59,126 nt of DNA from Eubacteriales bacterium (GTDB taxonomy: Bacteria > Bacillota > Clostridia > Lachnospirales > Lachnospiraceae): the NCBI GenBank assembly GCA_030524135.1, contig JAUNHA010000010.1, positions 1 to 59,126 of the forward strand, given 5' to 3'. The notes beneath the pieces are model-generated. The model made no database searches. It was given only the letters and a program-made list of their open reading frames with translations, and was not told where the DNA came from. Made by a program: the position numbers and the translations under genes. This document shows positions 35,543-45,277 of the stretch, piece by piece. Position 1 is the stretch's first letter, and each line of letters begins with the position of its first letter.

Positions 35543-36817
35543 ATGACTGGCGTATTATTTTTATCCATGCTGATTCTGCTGATTGCCGGCGTACCCATTG
35601 CATTCGTGCTCTGCGGCTCTTCAGCCCTTGCCATCCTGTATTCCGGTGAGATCCATCCGGCCATCATTATCCAGCGGATGTTCTCCGGATCCGGAAGCTT
35701 CACCCTGCTCGCGATTCCGTTTTTCGTACTGGCAGGAAACCTGATGAGTGCCGGCGGCATTTCCCGCCGTCTCGTAAACCTCTGCAACAGCTTTCTGGGT
35801 CATGTATCAGGCGGCCTTGCCATGGTTGCAGTTGTGACCTGTGCCTTCTTCGCGGCAATTTCCGGTTCCAGCGCAGCGACGGCAGCTGCCGTAGGCGCCA
35901 TCATTATCCCGGAAATGTTAAAGCACAAATATGACAGAAACTTTGCGGCGGCAACCATTGCTTCCTCCGCGGAGCTGGGCGTTATCATTCCTCCCAGTAT
36001 CGGTCTGATCCAGTACGGTGTGGCCACAGGCCAGTCCATCAGCGATCTGTTTATGGCCGGCTTCCTGCCTGGTATTTTCATCTGCATCACCATCTGTATC
36101 GCAGCCCATTTCCTGACAAAGAAGCAGGGCTTTGTGGCAGCGGAAAAGGCCAGCGGAGCCGAACGCATAAAAGCAGGAAAGGACGCAATTCTGGCGCTTC
36201 TGATGCCGGTCATCATCCTGGGCGGCATTTACTCCGGATTGTTCACTCCTACAGAGGCGGCCGTTGTGGCTGTGTTCTACGGACTGATCGTAGGCGTGTT
36301 TATTTACAGGGAGATCAAGCTGTCCGATCTGCGCTCCATTTTCCGCGATTCCGTGCTCACCATGTCCACGGTTATGCTGATCATGGCGGCATCCAGCATC
36401 TTCGGCTGGCTGCTGACGAAGCAGCAGGTGCCGCAGGCAGTTGCTTCCGCTTTCCTGGGTATTTCCGACAACAAATATGTATTCCTGCTGCTTGTCAATA
36501 TCCTGCTGCTGATTATCGGTATGTTCTGTGAGGCCGGCGCGGCTATGGTGATCCTGGCTCCCCTGCTTGCACCTGTGGCAACCCTTCTGGGCGTGGATCT
36601 GATCCACTTCGGCATCATTATGATGAGCAATCTGGCCATCGGCATGATGACCCCTCCGGTAGGCGTCAACCTGTATGTGGTCTGCGACAGCGCCAAGGTA
36701 AAAATCGAGGGCATGATGAAGTACCTGGTTATCTATTTTGCAGTACTGCTCTTCGATATCCTGGTTATCACCTATATTCCGGGAATTTCCCTTCTGCTTC
36801 CCAATCTGTTTAAGTAA
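35543..36817 (+). CDS. TRAP transporter large permease (DctM family)
   Basis: About 424 aa with twelve or so membrane helices. It forms the ion-coupled transport path, and Gly/Pro-rich re-entrant-like motifs are visible (SAELGVIIPPSIGLI near 142; NLAIGMMTPPVGVNLY near 363). ATG 35543 follows AAGGGGGAG, preferred to the GTG 35522 inside the small permease gene. Confidence 0.92.
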   Translation: MTGVLFLSMLILLIAGVPIAFVLCGSSALAILYSGEIHPAIIIQRMFSGSGSFTLLAIPFFVLAGNLMSAGGISRRLVNLCNSFLGHVSGGLAMVAVVTCAFFAAISGSSAATAAAVGAIIIPEMLKHKYDRNFAAATIASSAELGVIIPPSIGLIQYGVATGQSISDLFMAGFLPGIFICITICIAAHFLTKKQGFVAAEKASGAERIKAGKDAILALLMPVIILGGIYSGLFTPTEAAVVAVFYGLIVGVFIYREIKLSDLRSIFRDSVLTMSTVMLIMAASSIFGWLLTKQQVPQAVASAFLGISDNKYVFLLLVNILLLIIGMFCEAGAAMVILAPLLAPVATLLGVDLIHFGIIMMSNLAIGMMTPPVGVNLYVVCDSAKVKIEGMMKYLVIYFAVLLFDILVITYIPGISLLLPNLFK

Positions 36818-36832
36818 GAGAGGAACCTGATT

Positions 36833-38005
36833 ATGAAAATCACTGATGTAAAGGCCATTTGCCTGAAATACACCTACCCTTGCGCCATTGCTGATGGCTG
36901 CGGCTGCTGCGGAGCAAGGACTGCCTTCCTGATCAAGGTGGAAACTGACACAGAGCTTTACGGGCTGGGAGAATCCGCTACCTTCGGCGCCAGCTTAACG
37001 GCTATGGCAGCTATCGTGGAGGAACAGCTGAAGCCGCTTCTGGTGGGAGAGGATCCCTCCAATACCGGACGTCTGTGGCAGAAAATGCTCTGGAACAACT
37101 GGGCAGGCGGACGGCGCGGTTTGGTGATGGGCGCATTAAGCGGCATCGATATCGCCCTCTGGGATTTAAAGGGAAAAATGGCCGGCATGCCGGTATCCAA
37201 ACTTCTGGGCGCCGTAAACGATAAGGTTCAGGGTTATGCCAGCGCCGGCTTCTATGCCCGTGAAAAGTCCATGGACGACTTGAAGCGTGAAATGGAGGGT
37301 TATCTGGACCGGGGATATACTGCCTTTAAGATGAAGGTAGGCCGTACGACCCGGAATCAGGCCATGCCGCTTCAGTTCATGCGGGGCGGGGATTTCCAGC
37401 TTTCTCACGAGGAGGATATGGCGCGGGTGGAGCTGGTACGCCAGACCATCGGTCCGGATCATACGCTGATGCTGGACATGAACTGCACCTGGAGCCTGGA
37501 CGATGTGCTGGCCGCAGAGCCGTTTTTCGAGAAAATGGGTATCTTCGCCATTGAGGAGCCTGTCCGCAGCGATGATGTCGCCGGATATGCCAGACTTGTC
37601 TCTGCATTCAAGCATGTCCGCGTAGCCGGCTGTGAGTCGGAGCAGGGGCTCACCCGCTATCGGGAGCTTCTGGAGGCAGGCGCCCTGGATATTGTTCAGG
37701 CTAATCTTGGCTGGAGCGGCGGCTTTACCGAGTGTATGAAAATCGCAGCCCTGACTCAGGCCTATAATAAGCTGTTCACTCCGCACACGTTCTTCTCCGC
37801 AGTGCTGACCGCCGCCAATGTCCATTTTGCGGCAGCCCAGCCCAATGTTCCCTTCATCGAGTCGGAAGAGAACAAAAACCCGCTGCGCACAGAGCTCTTA
37901 AAGGAGCCGGTTGCCTGCGACGAACACATGAATTATATCGTTCCGCAGGGACCGGGACTTGGAATTGACTTAAACTGGGATGTAGTGGAGAAATATTCCG
38001 TATAA
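36833..38005 (+). CDS. Enolase-superfamily dehydratase or racemase (mandelate racemase-like)
   Basis: A 390-aa protein. Catalytic KxK (K166, K168 in KMKVG), metal ligands D215, E241 and E268 and the base H318 (TPHTF) are all visible. The third-ligand motif reads AGCE, not the more usual xGE. N-terminal capping domain 1-130 gives substrate specificity; it is Cys-rich (C22, C25, C26) in an unusual DGCGCCGA loop. With the TRAP importer and GntR it should act on an imported acid, probably an acid sugar or related hydroxy acid (inference). Confidence 0.88.
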   Translation: MKITDVKAICLKYTYPCAIADGCGCCGARTAFLIKVETDTELYGLGESATFGASLTAMAAIVEEQLKPLLVGEDPSNTGRLWQKMLWNNWAGGRRGLVMGALSGIDIALWDLKGKMAGMPVSKLLGAVNDKVQGYASAGFYAREKSMDDLKREMEGYLDRGYTAFKMKVGRTTRNQAMPLQFMRGGDFQLSHEEDMARVELVRQTIGPDHTLMLDMNCTWSLDDVLAAEPFFEKMGIFAIEEPVRSDDVAGYARLVSAFKHVRVAGCESEQGLTRYRELLEAGALDIVQANLGWSGGFTECMKIAALTQAYNKLFTPHTFFSAVLTAANVHFAAAQPNVPFIESEENKNPLRTELLKEPVACDEHMNYIVPQGPGLGIDLNWDVVEKYSV

Positions 38006-38046
38006 TGGTGACTTAAGAGAATAACGATTAGGTTACAGTAAAGAAA

Positions 38047-38074
38047 AGATGGCTTTGATCAGCCATCTTTTTTT
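38047..38074 (+). terminator. Rho-independent terminator of the TRAP operon
   Basis: AGATGGCT (38047-38054), loop TTGATC, AGCCATCT (38061-38068) and a T7 run. The remaining sequence to 38239 shows no further element. Confidence 0.88.
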
Positions 38075-38239
38075 ACGTATACATGGCAGGCATGATTGTT
38101 TATGCTGCTTAAGTATTTTACATTGCCGGATCCGGAAAGTATGATGTAGATGCAGAAAGAATATGATCATAAAAACAGATAGCATGATCATTGCGGAAAA
38201 TGACGAATCAAACCTAAGACGGATAAGGAGGAATGCGAC

Positions 38240-38797
38240 ATGAAGAAAAGAACGGCCCTGCTTCTGGCAGCCTGCCTTCTGTTGTCTGTAAGCGGATGCG
38301 GAAACCGGCAGACGACAATGGCTGCGACATCGGCTGCAACGGAAACTGAGACGGCGGCGCAGAATAGTTCAGAACAGAATACAGAACAGAGTGCTGCGGA
38401 AATCACCCCGACAGATACCGCAGCAGCAGATAAGACAGAAGGAGCAGAAACGATGACAATACAGATCCAGGCAAATGGGAATACGATCAAATTTGCATTA
38501 AATGACAGTCAGGCGGCAAAAAGCCTGTATGCACAGCTTCCTTTGACCGTGGAGAATGAGGACTTCAGCAACAATGAAAAGACCTTCTATCCGCCGCAAA
38601 AGCTTGATGTGAGCGGTGCTCCGCATACGGACGGAAGCGTCGGAACGCTGGCATACTACGAACCGTGGGGAGACGTTGTGCTGTTTTATGGGAGTTACAA
38701 TCCAAACGGCTCTCTTTATGAACTTGGAAAAGTAACTGAGGGAAGTGAATTCATCAGTCAGATTTCCGGGGAAATGGTGATAACGGCAGCGGAGTGA
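38240..38797 (+). CDS. Lipoprotein with cyclophilin-like fold
   Basis: A 185-aa protein with a lipoprotein signal (SGCG, C near 19), an Ala/Thr/Glu-rich spacer to about residue 70, and a C-terminal domain of about 110 aa. That domain (TIQIQANGNTIKFALNDSQAAKSL...GDVVLFYGSYNPNGSLYELGKV) matches the cyclophilin_like (PF18050) pattern from memory. Such proteins lack clear isomerase residues and often lie beside alcohol dehydrogenases, as here, 33 nt upstream of one. Co-transcription is likely. Confidence 0.8.
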   Translation: MKKRTALLLAACLLLSVSGCGNRQTTMAATSAATETETAAQNSSEQNTEQSAAEITPTDTAAADKTEGAETMTIQIQANGNTIKFALNDSQAAKSLYAQLPLTVENEDFSNNEKTFYPPQKLDVSGAPHTDGSVGTLAYYEPWGDVVLFYGSYNPNGSLYELGKVTEGSEFISQISGEMVITAAE

Positions 38798-38830
38798 TAA
38801 TCAGGATAAAAAAGCAAAGGAGACACAATT

Positions 38831-39994
38831 ATGAATCTGGACTTTACATATTACAACCCGACACGAATTCATTTTGGAAAAACAGCGCTGTCACATCTTG
38901 GCGAGGAGCTTTCAGCATACGGATCAAATGTACTGCTTGTTTATGGAAAAAATGCAATCAAATCTATGGGACTCTATGATGAAATCATGCAGATACTGAA
39001 AGAAAATGGTAAGACGGTGACAGAACTTTCCGGTATCAAATCCAACCCGACTTATAAGCAGATGATGGAGGGAGCAAGACTGGTGCGGGAAAATCAGATC
39101 GATCTGATTCTAGCGGTTGGAGGCGGTTCCGTGATCGACTGTTCCAAGGGCATTTCACTGTCTGCTTACTGCGAGGGAGATCCCTGGCAGAGATACTGGG
39201 TGAATTTTGAGCCGGTCAATAACCGGATCGTTCCGGTGGGCTGCGTGCTGACGATGGCGGGAACCGCTTCTGAGATGAACGGAGGCTCTGTCATTACGAA
39301 TGAGGACGAGATGATCAAGGGCGGCAGAACCTATCCTGCAAATGTAAATCCGAAGTTTTCCATCCTTAATCCGGAGTATACCTATTCCGTGCCGAAGCGG
39401 CAGATGGTGAGCGGAATCTTTGATACCTTTTCTCACCTGATGGAACAGTATTTTACCGGAAATGATGATAATACAACGGATTATATCATTGAGGGCGTGA
39501 TGACATCCCTGATCCACAGCGCCCGCGCGGCACTGAAAGATCCGGAGGATTATGAAGCGCGCAGCAATCTGATGTGGTGTGCGACGATGGGACTGAACAA
39601 GCTGACCGGCCTTTCCAAGGAACAGGACTGGGAGGTGCATATGATCGAGCATCAGCTTGGCGCCTACACAGATTGCCCGCATGGAGAGGGGCTGGCAGTT
39701 ATTTCCATTCCGTATTATCGCTATATCTATAAGGACGGTATCGACAAGTTTGTCCGTTTTGCAAAACGCATCTGGGGTATCGATACGGATGCTATGAGCA
39801 AAGAGGAAGCCGCGCTCGCGGGAATTGACGCTCTGGCAGCTTTCAGCAGAGAGCTGGGACTTCCGGAAACACTTCGTGAGCTGGGAACGACGGAGGAAAT
39901 GCTTCCCAAGATCGCCGCATCCTGTGTTAAGGGAGGCGGATACCGCCCTATGGAAGAGACAGATATTCTTGCTGTGCTGAGAGCATGCTATTGA
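38831..39994 (+). CDS. Iron-containing alcohol dehydrogenase (butanol dehydrogenase-like)
   Basis: A 387-aa group III enzyme. The NAD(P) motif GGGSVIDCSK (about 97-106) and metal site D and H in DTFSHLMEQY, then H-x13-H (EHQLGAYTDCPHGEG), are intact. It reduces aldehydes or oxidises alcohols in fermentation. An exact substrate is not readable. AGGAG lies 8 nt before the ATG. Confidence 0.93.
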   Translation: MNLDFTYYNPTRIHFGKTALSHLGEELSAYGSNVLLVYGKNAIKSMGLYDEIMQILKENGKTVTELSGIKSNPTYKQMMEGARLVRENQIDLILAVGGGSVIDCSKGISLSAYCEGDPWQRYWVNFEPVNNRIVPVGCVLTMAGTASEMNGGSVITNEDEMIKGGRTYPANVNPKFSILNPEYTYSVPKRQMVSGIFDTFSHLMEQYFTGNDDNTTDYIIEGVMTSLIHSARAALKDPEDYEARSNLMWCATMGLNKLTGLSKEQDWEVHMIEHQLGAYTDCPHGEGLAVISIPYYRYIYKDGIDKFVRFAKRIWGIDTDAMSKEEAALAGIDALAAFSRELGLPETLRELGTTEEMLPKIAASCVKGGGYRPMEETDILAVLRACY

Positions 39995-40016
39995 TCCATT
40001 TATATTAGTTTGTCTG

Positions 40017-40048
40017 ATAGCTTCGGAGACTGTTCCGGAGCTATTTTA
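40017..40048 (+). terminator. Rho-independent terminator after the iron alcohol dehydrogenase
   Basis: ATAGCTTCGGA (40017-40027) pairs with TCCGGAGCTAT (40034-40044), one G-U, then TTTATT. Confidence 0.8.
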
Positions 40049-40212
40049 TTGCGCGGAAAAACCGGATACACTATGCAGCCTGCGCATTGTATCGGAAGGG
40101 AAAATTTGCTAGCATTTTTATGCATGGCTGAATGAATAAGAAGTGTGGTGTTTCAGGCTTTGCAGATTCCAGTATTATTTCAGAAGCAATGGAAAGAGAG
40201 GGAATGAATGCT

Positions 40213-41031
40213 ATGAGAAAGAAATTTTTAATGGGATTAACAGCGGCTGTCCTTTCTGCAGCAATGGGGCTGAGTGCTTATGCAATGGGATGGCAGCAGG
40301 ACAGCGCCGGGCGGTACTGGTATGGAACGAATGAGGATAACAGCCAGTGGTGCTCAAATGGCTGGTGGTGGATCTTCAATGCGTATGAAAGCAGAATGAA
40401 GTGTTATTATTTTGATGAGCAGGGCTATATGCTTTCGAACACGACAACACCGGACGGGTATCAGGTAAATGCGGATGGTCAATGGATCAGTAATGGTACG
40501 GTTGTTGCAATTGTTGCACCGGAGCCAAAGAGTTTTATGCCGGCAGACTTCGATTATACTGCATATATTCCGGAGACCTACAATAACGCTCAGGGCAGCC
40601 AGCCTGCCGGACAGCAGCAGGAAGAAAGTCAGGAAGCGCAGCCTCAGCAGGAAAAACAGCCGGAGACAGTGCAGACACAGGGAGATTTTACCGGCTTTTG
40701 CAATGAAGTAGAAAGAAGATTAAACAGTGCGGGATTGGAGCACTCACTCAGAAGTGATGCAAATAATAATGTAACGGTAAATATCTGGGGCAATATCACA
40801 ATGAAGGATGCAAAAATGACCAGAAATTATGCATCTTCTTTTCCGCAGTTAAAAGCAGCATGGAATCAGAACAAATCCGGTACCAGAGATGTTGCACAGT
40901 TTTTGTATAATCTGTCCCGCAATTATGGGCTGGATATAGATGTTTCCTATAATCTTGTTACCTCAGATACAAAACAATTGATACTGGGTTATACCAATGG
41001 TGTCTGCACACGGGATTATGTAAATGATTGA
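40213..41031 (+). CDS. Secreted Trp-rich-module protein, first of a tandem pair
   Basis: About 272 aa. The signal peptide ends at SAYA (about residue 24). The module (GWQQDSAGRYWY...CYYFDEQGYM...DGYQVNADGQWISNG) follows at 25-97. A Gln/Glu-rich spacer leads to a unique C-terminal domain. ATG 40213 places the signal peptide at the N-terminus; ATG 40204 would add three residues. The C-terminal domain has no recognised motif. Its 5' half is nearly identical in DNA to the next gene. Confidence 0.75.
   Translation: MRKKFLMGLTAAVLSAAMGLSAYAMGWQQDSAGRYWYGTNEDNSQWCSNGWWWIFNAYESRMKCYYFDEQGYMLSNTTTPDGYQVNADGQWISNGTVVAIVAPEPKSFMPADFDYTAYIPETYNNAQGSQPAGQQQEESQEAQPQQEKQPETVQTQGDFTGFCNEVERRLNSAGLEHSLRSDANNNVTVNIWGNITMKDAKMTRNYASSFPQLKAAWNQNKSGTRDVAQFLYNLSRNYGLDIDVSYNLVTSDTKQLILGYTNGVCTRDYVND
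40246..40496 (+). repeat. Direct repeat, copy 1 of a recent module duplication
   Basis: About 250 bp nearly identical to 41087-41337, offset 841 bp. It covers the signal peptide end and Trp-rich module. Confidence 0.85.
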
Positions 41032-41053
41032 TTTGTACAGGAGGTATTTTATC

Positions 41054-41839
41054 ATGAAAAAGAATGTATTAATGGTATTTGCTGCAGCTGTCCTTTCTGC
41101 AATAATGGGGCTGAGTGCCTATGCAATGGGATGGCAGCAGGACAGCGCCGGACGGTACTGGTATGGAACGAATGAGGATAACAGCCAGTGGTGCTCAAAT
41201 GGCTGGTGGTGGATTTCCGGAGCGAATGACAGCCTGATGAAGTGCTATTATTTTGATGAGCAGGGTTATATGCTTTCGAACACAACGACACCGGACGGGT
41301 ATCAGGTAAATGCAGACGGGCAGTGGATCAGTAATGGAGAAATTGTATTAATTGCGGCTCCTGAGCAGCAGGTATTCCTACAGGCTGGCTTTGATTATAC
41401 GCCTTATCTGATAACTGATCAGGGAAACAGTGATGGAAATGGGGATGCCTCCCGGAACCAGACAGCAGATGAAACAGGAGAAGAAGAACGGCTTCAGAAA
41501 CTTCAGAATTACAGGCAGGATCTTGATCTTGCTTTAAGTAAGATGGGATATCTGTATAGCTTTGATATTGATGCGGATGGAAATACCAATATTGAATTGT
41601 GGAAAACGAACTTCAGGCTGGATAACGCAAAGATGACGAAAATAGTTCCTTCTGTAAGACGTATCTGGATCAATACGCTGAAGCCGGCTTTCAGCGATCT
41701 GTCATCTTCTCTGACAGAAACGCATGATATGTATGGGCTTGATGGAACCTGTGTTGTAAATTTGTATACAGGAGATACAAGAACGCTGCTTTTAAGCTAT
41801 GAGGACGGAGAATGCCTCTATGATTATGTGACAGACTGA
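41054..41839 (+). CDS. Secreted Trp-rich-module protein, second of a tandem pair
   Basis: About 261 aa, starting at ATG 41054 with AGGAGG close upstream. It has the same signal and Trp-rich module as the gene before it, then a short acidic spacer and a C-terminal domain (RQDLDLALSKMGYLYSFDIDADGNTNIEL...) weakly similar in layout to the first protein's. The two genes are 22 nt apart and share a terminator. Confidence 0.75.
   Translation: MKKNVLMVFAAAVLSAIMGLSAYAMGWQQDSAGRYWYGTNEDNSQWCSNGWWWISGANDSLMKCYYFDEQGYMLSNTTTPDGYQVNADGQWISNGEIVLIAAPEQQVFLQAGFDYTPYLITDQGNSDGNGDASRNQTADETGEEERLQKLQNYRQDLDLALSKMGYLYSFDIDADGNTNIELWKTNFRLDNAKMTKIVPSVRRIWINTLKPAFSDLSSSLTETHDMYGLDGTCVVNLYTGDTRTLLLSYEDGECLYDYVTD
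41087..41337 (+). repeat. Direct repeat, copy 2 of a recent module duplication
   Basis: Matches 40246-40496 with only scattered differences, mostly silent, which indicates a recent duplication or gene conversion. Confidence 0.85.
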
Positions 41840-41848
41840 TCATTTGAA

Positions 41849-41898
41849 CCCTCTTTATGGAATGCCGTTGAAGGATGTTCTGTAAAGAGGGCATTTTT
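41849..41898 (+). terminator. Rho-independent terminator of the secreted-protein pair
   Basis: CCCTCTTTA (41849-41857) pairs with TAAAGAGGG (41883-41891), followed by a T5 run. Confidence 0.8.
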
Positions 41899-42057
41899 AA
41901 GTGAGCATATATAGCTCCTGCTATTGATAATCTGATCCGGCAGTGATAGCATATCAGTGGATCAGGCGGTACGTCCGGCAAGGTTCCGGCATTTCGCCGG
42001 TATGATCTGCTAATATCGGGATAGAGGTTCGTTTTGGATTCCGGAAAGGATGACGAC

Positions 42058-42927
42058 ATGAAGAATATTATCATTACAGGGGCTACCTCCGGGCTTGGAC
42101 TTGAGACAGCGAAGAAAGCGGCAAAGGCATCGAATGAATACAGGCTGATCCTTGCCTGCCGGGACATGGAAAAGGCGGAATGCGCAAAGGATGAGATCGT
42201 AGCATATTCCGGAAATTCCGGGGTGCTTCCCATACAGCTTGATACAGCTTCGCTCGATTCTGTCAGAGCGTTCGCAGAGCAGTACCGCAGGGGCGCATAC
42301 GGAAAAATCTATGCGCTTTTGTGCAATGCCGGGATCAGCGGCGGTCATAAGGGCATCACGAAGGACGGATATGATGTGATCTTTGAGACAAACCATCTGG
42401 GGCATTTCCTTTTGACAAGGCTGCTGCTTCCTGAAATGGAAGAGAAGGGAAGAATATTTGCAACGAGCAGTGACATGCACGACCCGTTCAATACAAAGCT
42501 CGTCTGGCATGGAGCCGAGGCTCTGGCGCATCCGGATGCAAAGCTCGCAAACAGCATGGATCGCTATGCTTATTCAAAACTGTGCAATCTGTATTTCATC
42601 TATGAGCTGAACCGGAGACTTCAGGAGCGCGGATCGGAGATCCTGGCCAATGCCTTTAACCCGGGTCTTATGAAGACGAATTTTATGCCGCTCAATAAGC
42701 TCGCGTTAGAGAGTGTAAAGCATCTGATGCCAAAACGGTTCGGGGATCTGGAGAAATCTTCAGATGCTTATGCGGCGCTTGCGGCGATGCCTGATCTGTC
42801 CGTGAGCGGGCAGTACTTTGACAGAAGTACGCATACCTGCGAGACCTCAGCCCTGTCCTATAACAGGGAAAATGCATTGGAACTCTGGACATACAGTGAG
42901 ATGTGTACGGAAAAATATATGGACTGA
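42058..42927 (+). CDS. Short-chain dehydrogenase/reductase (protochlorophyllide reductase-like group)
   Basis: About 289 aa. The NADP-binding motif TGATSGLG is at residues 7-14, NAG near 92 and the catalytic YSK (YAYSKLCNLY) near 172-180. The C-terminal extension is longer than in classical SDRs. The biological substrate is not known. ATG 42058 fits AAAGGATGACGAC; ATG 42034 is less likely. It is convergent with the oleate hydratase gene. Confidence 0.88.
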   Translation: MKNIIITGATSGLGLETAKKAAKASNEYRLILACRDMEKAECAKDEIVAYSGNSGVLPIQLDTASLDSVRAFAEQYRRGAYGKIYALLCNAGISGGHKGITKDGYDVIFETNHLGHFLLTRLLLPEMEEKGRIFATSSDMHDPFNTKLVWHGAEALAHPDAKLANSMDRYAYSKLCNLYFIYELNRRLQERGSEILANAFNPGLMKTNFMPLNKLALESVKHLMPKRFGDLEKSSDAYAALAAMPDLSVSGQYFDRSTHTCETSALSYNRENALELWTYSEMCTEKYMD

Positions 42928-42970
42928 GGCCCTTAAATAAGTTGTATGCATCCATCTGCAGACAAAATAA

Positions 42971-43013
42971 AAAAGCCGGAGTGAACAACAAAGTGCTGTT
43001 CATCCGGCTTTTT
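42971..43013. terminator. Bidirectional terminator between SDR and oleate hydratase
   Basis: AAAAGCCGGA...TGAACA pairs with TGTTCA...CCGGCTTTT. A T-run on each strand suits the convergent genes ending at 42927 and 43043. Confidence 0.88.
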
Positions 43014-43042
43014 GCATGACGAAAGGCTGCAGAATAATTTTT

Positions 43043-45019
43043 TTACAGCATTCCGTCTCTTAAAATGTCATGATCGCGAAGGAGCTTTTCGATCACGGTT
43101 CCCTGAAGCTTTCGCAGAAGCGGCTTCTTCAGCGGATTAAGGATTCCGAGGTTCATCTCCAGAGGGGATTTCCCATCCATCAGTTTGACGGAGCTGTCCA
43201 GAAGATTGCGGATGTCATAGACGCTTCCCCAGACCTCCGGTACGCCGCGGTCTACGCCAAGCAGTCCGTATACGGCTTCCATGGCAGTACGCACGGAATA
43301 TTCGGTGGTAAAAATGGTGTCACGGGGAGTCTCTGCAAACTGACCGAGGAAAGCAAAGTTTACACAGCCGTCCGGAATAACATCGGGGCGGTCGCCCTTT
43401 CTGCGGGGCATGAAGAATGCGGTAATATACGGCATCATCGTCGGAACGCAGACAGCGCTGTTTTCCGCAAGTTCATCGATTTCGGAAACCGGAACACCCA
43501 GATGATACAGCCATTCCGCAGTGATCTCCTTTCCGGTACACTCCCGCATCGGTTTTTTGATATAGTCGCCCGGGACATCCGTAAAGAGACCGTATACCCA
43601 GACACAGACCTTGCCCGGCTCCTGATTCTTAAACTGCCCCTGACGGTTGATCGTCCAGCTCATGAGCCATTTTGAATCTGCGCAGCTTACGATACCGCCG
43701 GTTACGACCTTGCCCGTGAGCGGTTCACGCTTGCAGATCCTGGTAATGTAAGGAATGATTTTCTCATCCTGTGTCGTGATGGTGGCGGATTCCCAGTTGG
43801 TTTTGCTGATATTGGAACAGAATTTTTCCGGATGTCCGAAGGAAGGATCCTGCTTCGCAATGTTTTTCCAGAGGCTCCAGCAGCCGCTCGTACGCACCTC
43901 GGCATCTCCGTTCGGCGCATGATTCTGATCTCCGTAAATACTTCCCTCGGTGCAGCTTCCGTTTGTTACAAATACCAGATCATTTTCCGTGAGGTCAATT
44001 TTCTGTTCTGCACCGTTCACCCTGCATTCGATCGCGGATGCAATTTTTTTATTGTCCTCAAATTCAAATAGAACGTTGGTGACCTCCGTATTGAAACGGA
44101 AATCGACGCCGGCTGCTTCCAGATACTTCTGCATCGGAAGAATCAGGGATTCGTACTGGTTATAACGCGTGAACTTGAGCGCGCTGAAATCAGGCAGGCC
44201 TCCGATGTGATGAATAAAGCGCTGGAAATAGAGCTTCATCTCGAGCGCGCTGTGCCAGTTTTCAAAGGCAAACATCGTCCGCCAGTAAAGCCAGAAGGTG
44301 GAGCCGAGAACCTCGTTGTCAAATACGTCTTCGATCGTTTTGTCATACAGATCCTCGTCCTTTGTGAAGAACAGCTTCATGATCTCCATGCAGCCCTTCT
44401 GGCTCAAATTGAATTTTCCGTCTGTATGTGCGTCCTCGCCGCGGTTTACGGTCGCACGGCAGAGAGAGTAGTTGGGATCGTGCTTGTTGAGCCAGTAGTA
44501 TTCGTCAAGGACGGAAGCACCCGGCTTTTCGAGAGAAGGAATGCTGTGGAACAGATCCCAGAGGCATTCGAAATGATCCTCCATTTCACGGCCGCCGCGC
44601 ATGACATAACCTCTTGATGCGTCGTAAATGCCGTCGCAGGCGCCGCCTGCAATATCCATAGCCTCAAGGATGTGGATATGATTTCCCGGCATCTGCGCGT
44701 CGCGGACAAGAAAGCAGGCTGCAGCGAGGGCTGCAAGACCGCTGCCGACAAGGTAGGCATGTTTTTCATCAACGCCTTCCGGCTTTTCCGGACGGGCAAA
44801 GGCCTCATAGTTTCCGTTTGTATAATAAATCCCCTTGCTGTTTTTTTCGTGCTTTCCAAGCTCCGTGTTGCGGTAATCATTCCGGACAGAGGAGCTTATG
44901 CCGGATCGGTTCCCGTTTTCCCTTTTCTTCTTTGCGTTTCTGGCAAACAGTGCGGCAGCGCCTGCGCCTGCAGCGGCAGCAGAGAGCGCGCCTATTTTTT
45001 TCAATCCATGTTTTGACAT
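43043..45019 (-). CDS. Oleate hydratase
   Basis: A 658-aa FAD enzyme of normal length (MCRA family) that adds water to cis-9 double bonds of fatty acids, giving 10-hydroxystearate from oleate. FAD motif GSGLAALAAACFLVRDA lies near residues 92-108, and MDIAGGACDG and RGGREMEDHFECLWDL near 120-150 are family signatures. The first 40 residues, with an Ala-rich hydrophobic patch, precede the enzyme core and may associate with the membrane. AGGAG precedes ATG 45019. Confidence 0.95.
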   Translation of the reverse strand: MSKHGLKKIGALSAAAAGAGAAALFARNAKKKRENGNRSGISSSVRNDYRNTELGKHEKNSKGIYYTNGNYEAFARPEKPEGVDEKHAYLVGSGLAALAAACFLVRDAQMPGNHIHILEAMDIAGGACDGIYDASRGYVMRGGREMEDHFECLWDLFHSIPSLEKPGASVLDEYYWLNKHDPNYSLCRATVNRGEDAHTDGKFNLSQKGCMEIMKLFFTKDEDLYDKTIEDVFDNEVLGSTFWLYWRTMFAFENWHSALEMKLYFQRFIHHIGGLPDFSALKFTRYNQYESLILPMQKYLEAAGVDFRFNTEVTNVLFEFEDNKKIASAIECRVNGAEQKIDLTENDLVFVTNGSCTEGSIYGDQNHAPNGDAEVRTSGCWSLWKNIAKQDPSFGHPEKFCSNISKTNWESATITTQDEKIIPYITRICKREPLTGKVVTGGIVSCADSKWLMSWTINRQGQFKNQEPGKVCVWVYGLFTDVPGDYIKKPMRECTGKEITAEWLYHLGVPVSEIDELAENSAVCVPTMMPYITAFFMPRRKGDRPDVIPDGCVNFAFLGQFAETPRDTIFTTEYSVRTAMEAVYGLLGVDRGVPEVWGSVYDIRNLLDSSVKLMDGKSPLEMNLGILNPLKKPLLRKLQGTVIEKLLRDHDILRDGML

Positions 45020-45277
45020 AGCAGAACTCCTTTCTGAAATGCTGCGTGATTGCAGCCTCTTTATTGTAGCACAATTTCAGTGAAAGAGACCATGGGATAT
45101 GCGGAAATTAATCGCTGTTTCAGGTGACAGGCGAAGGCTATGGAGGCAGCTAATGAAAGATATGTTTTGATTTTTATTATGAATTGCTGTAAACTGTATA
45201 AGATCATAAAGGGATGACAGTACCGTTTCAGGTACGGGGTCTCAAAAAGAAAGAATGAACGGAGGCCAGAACAGAAA

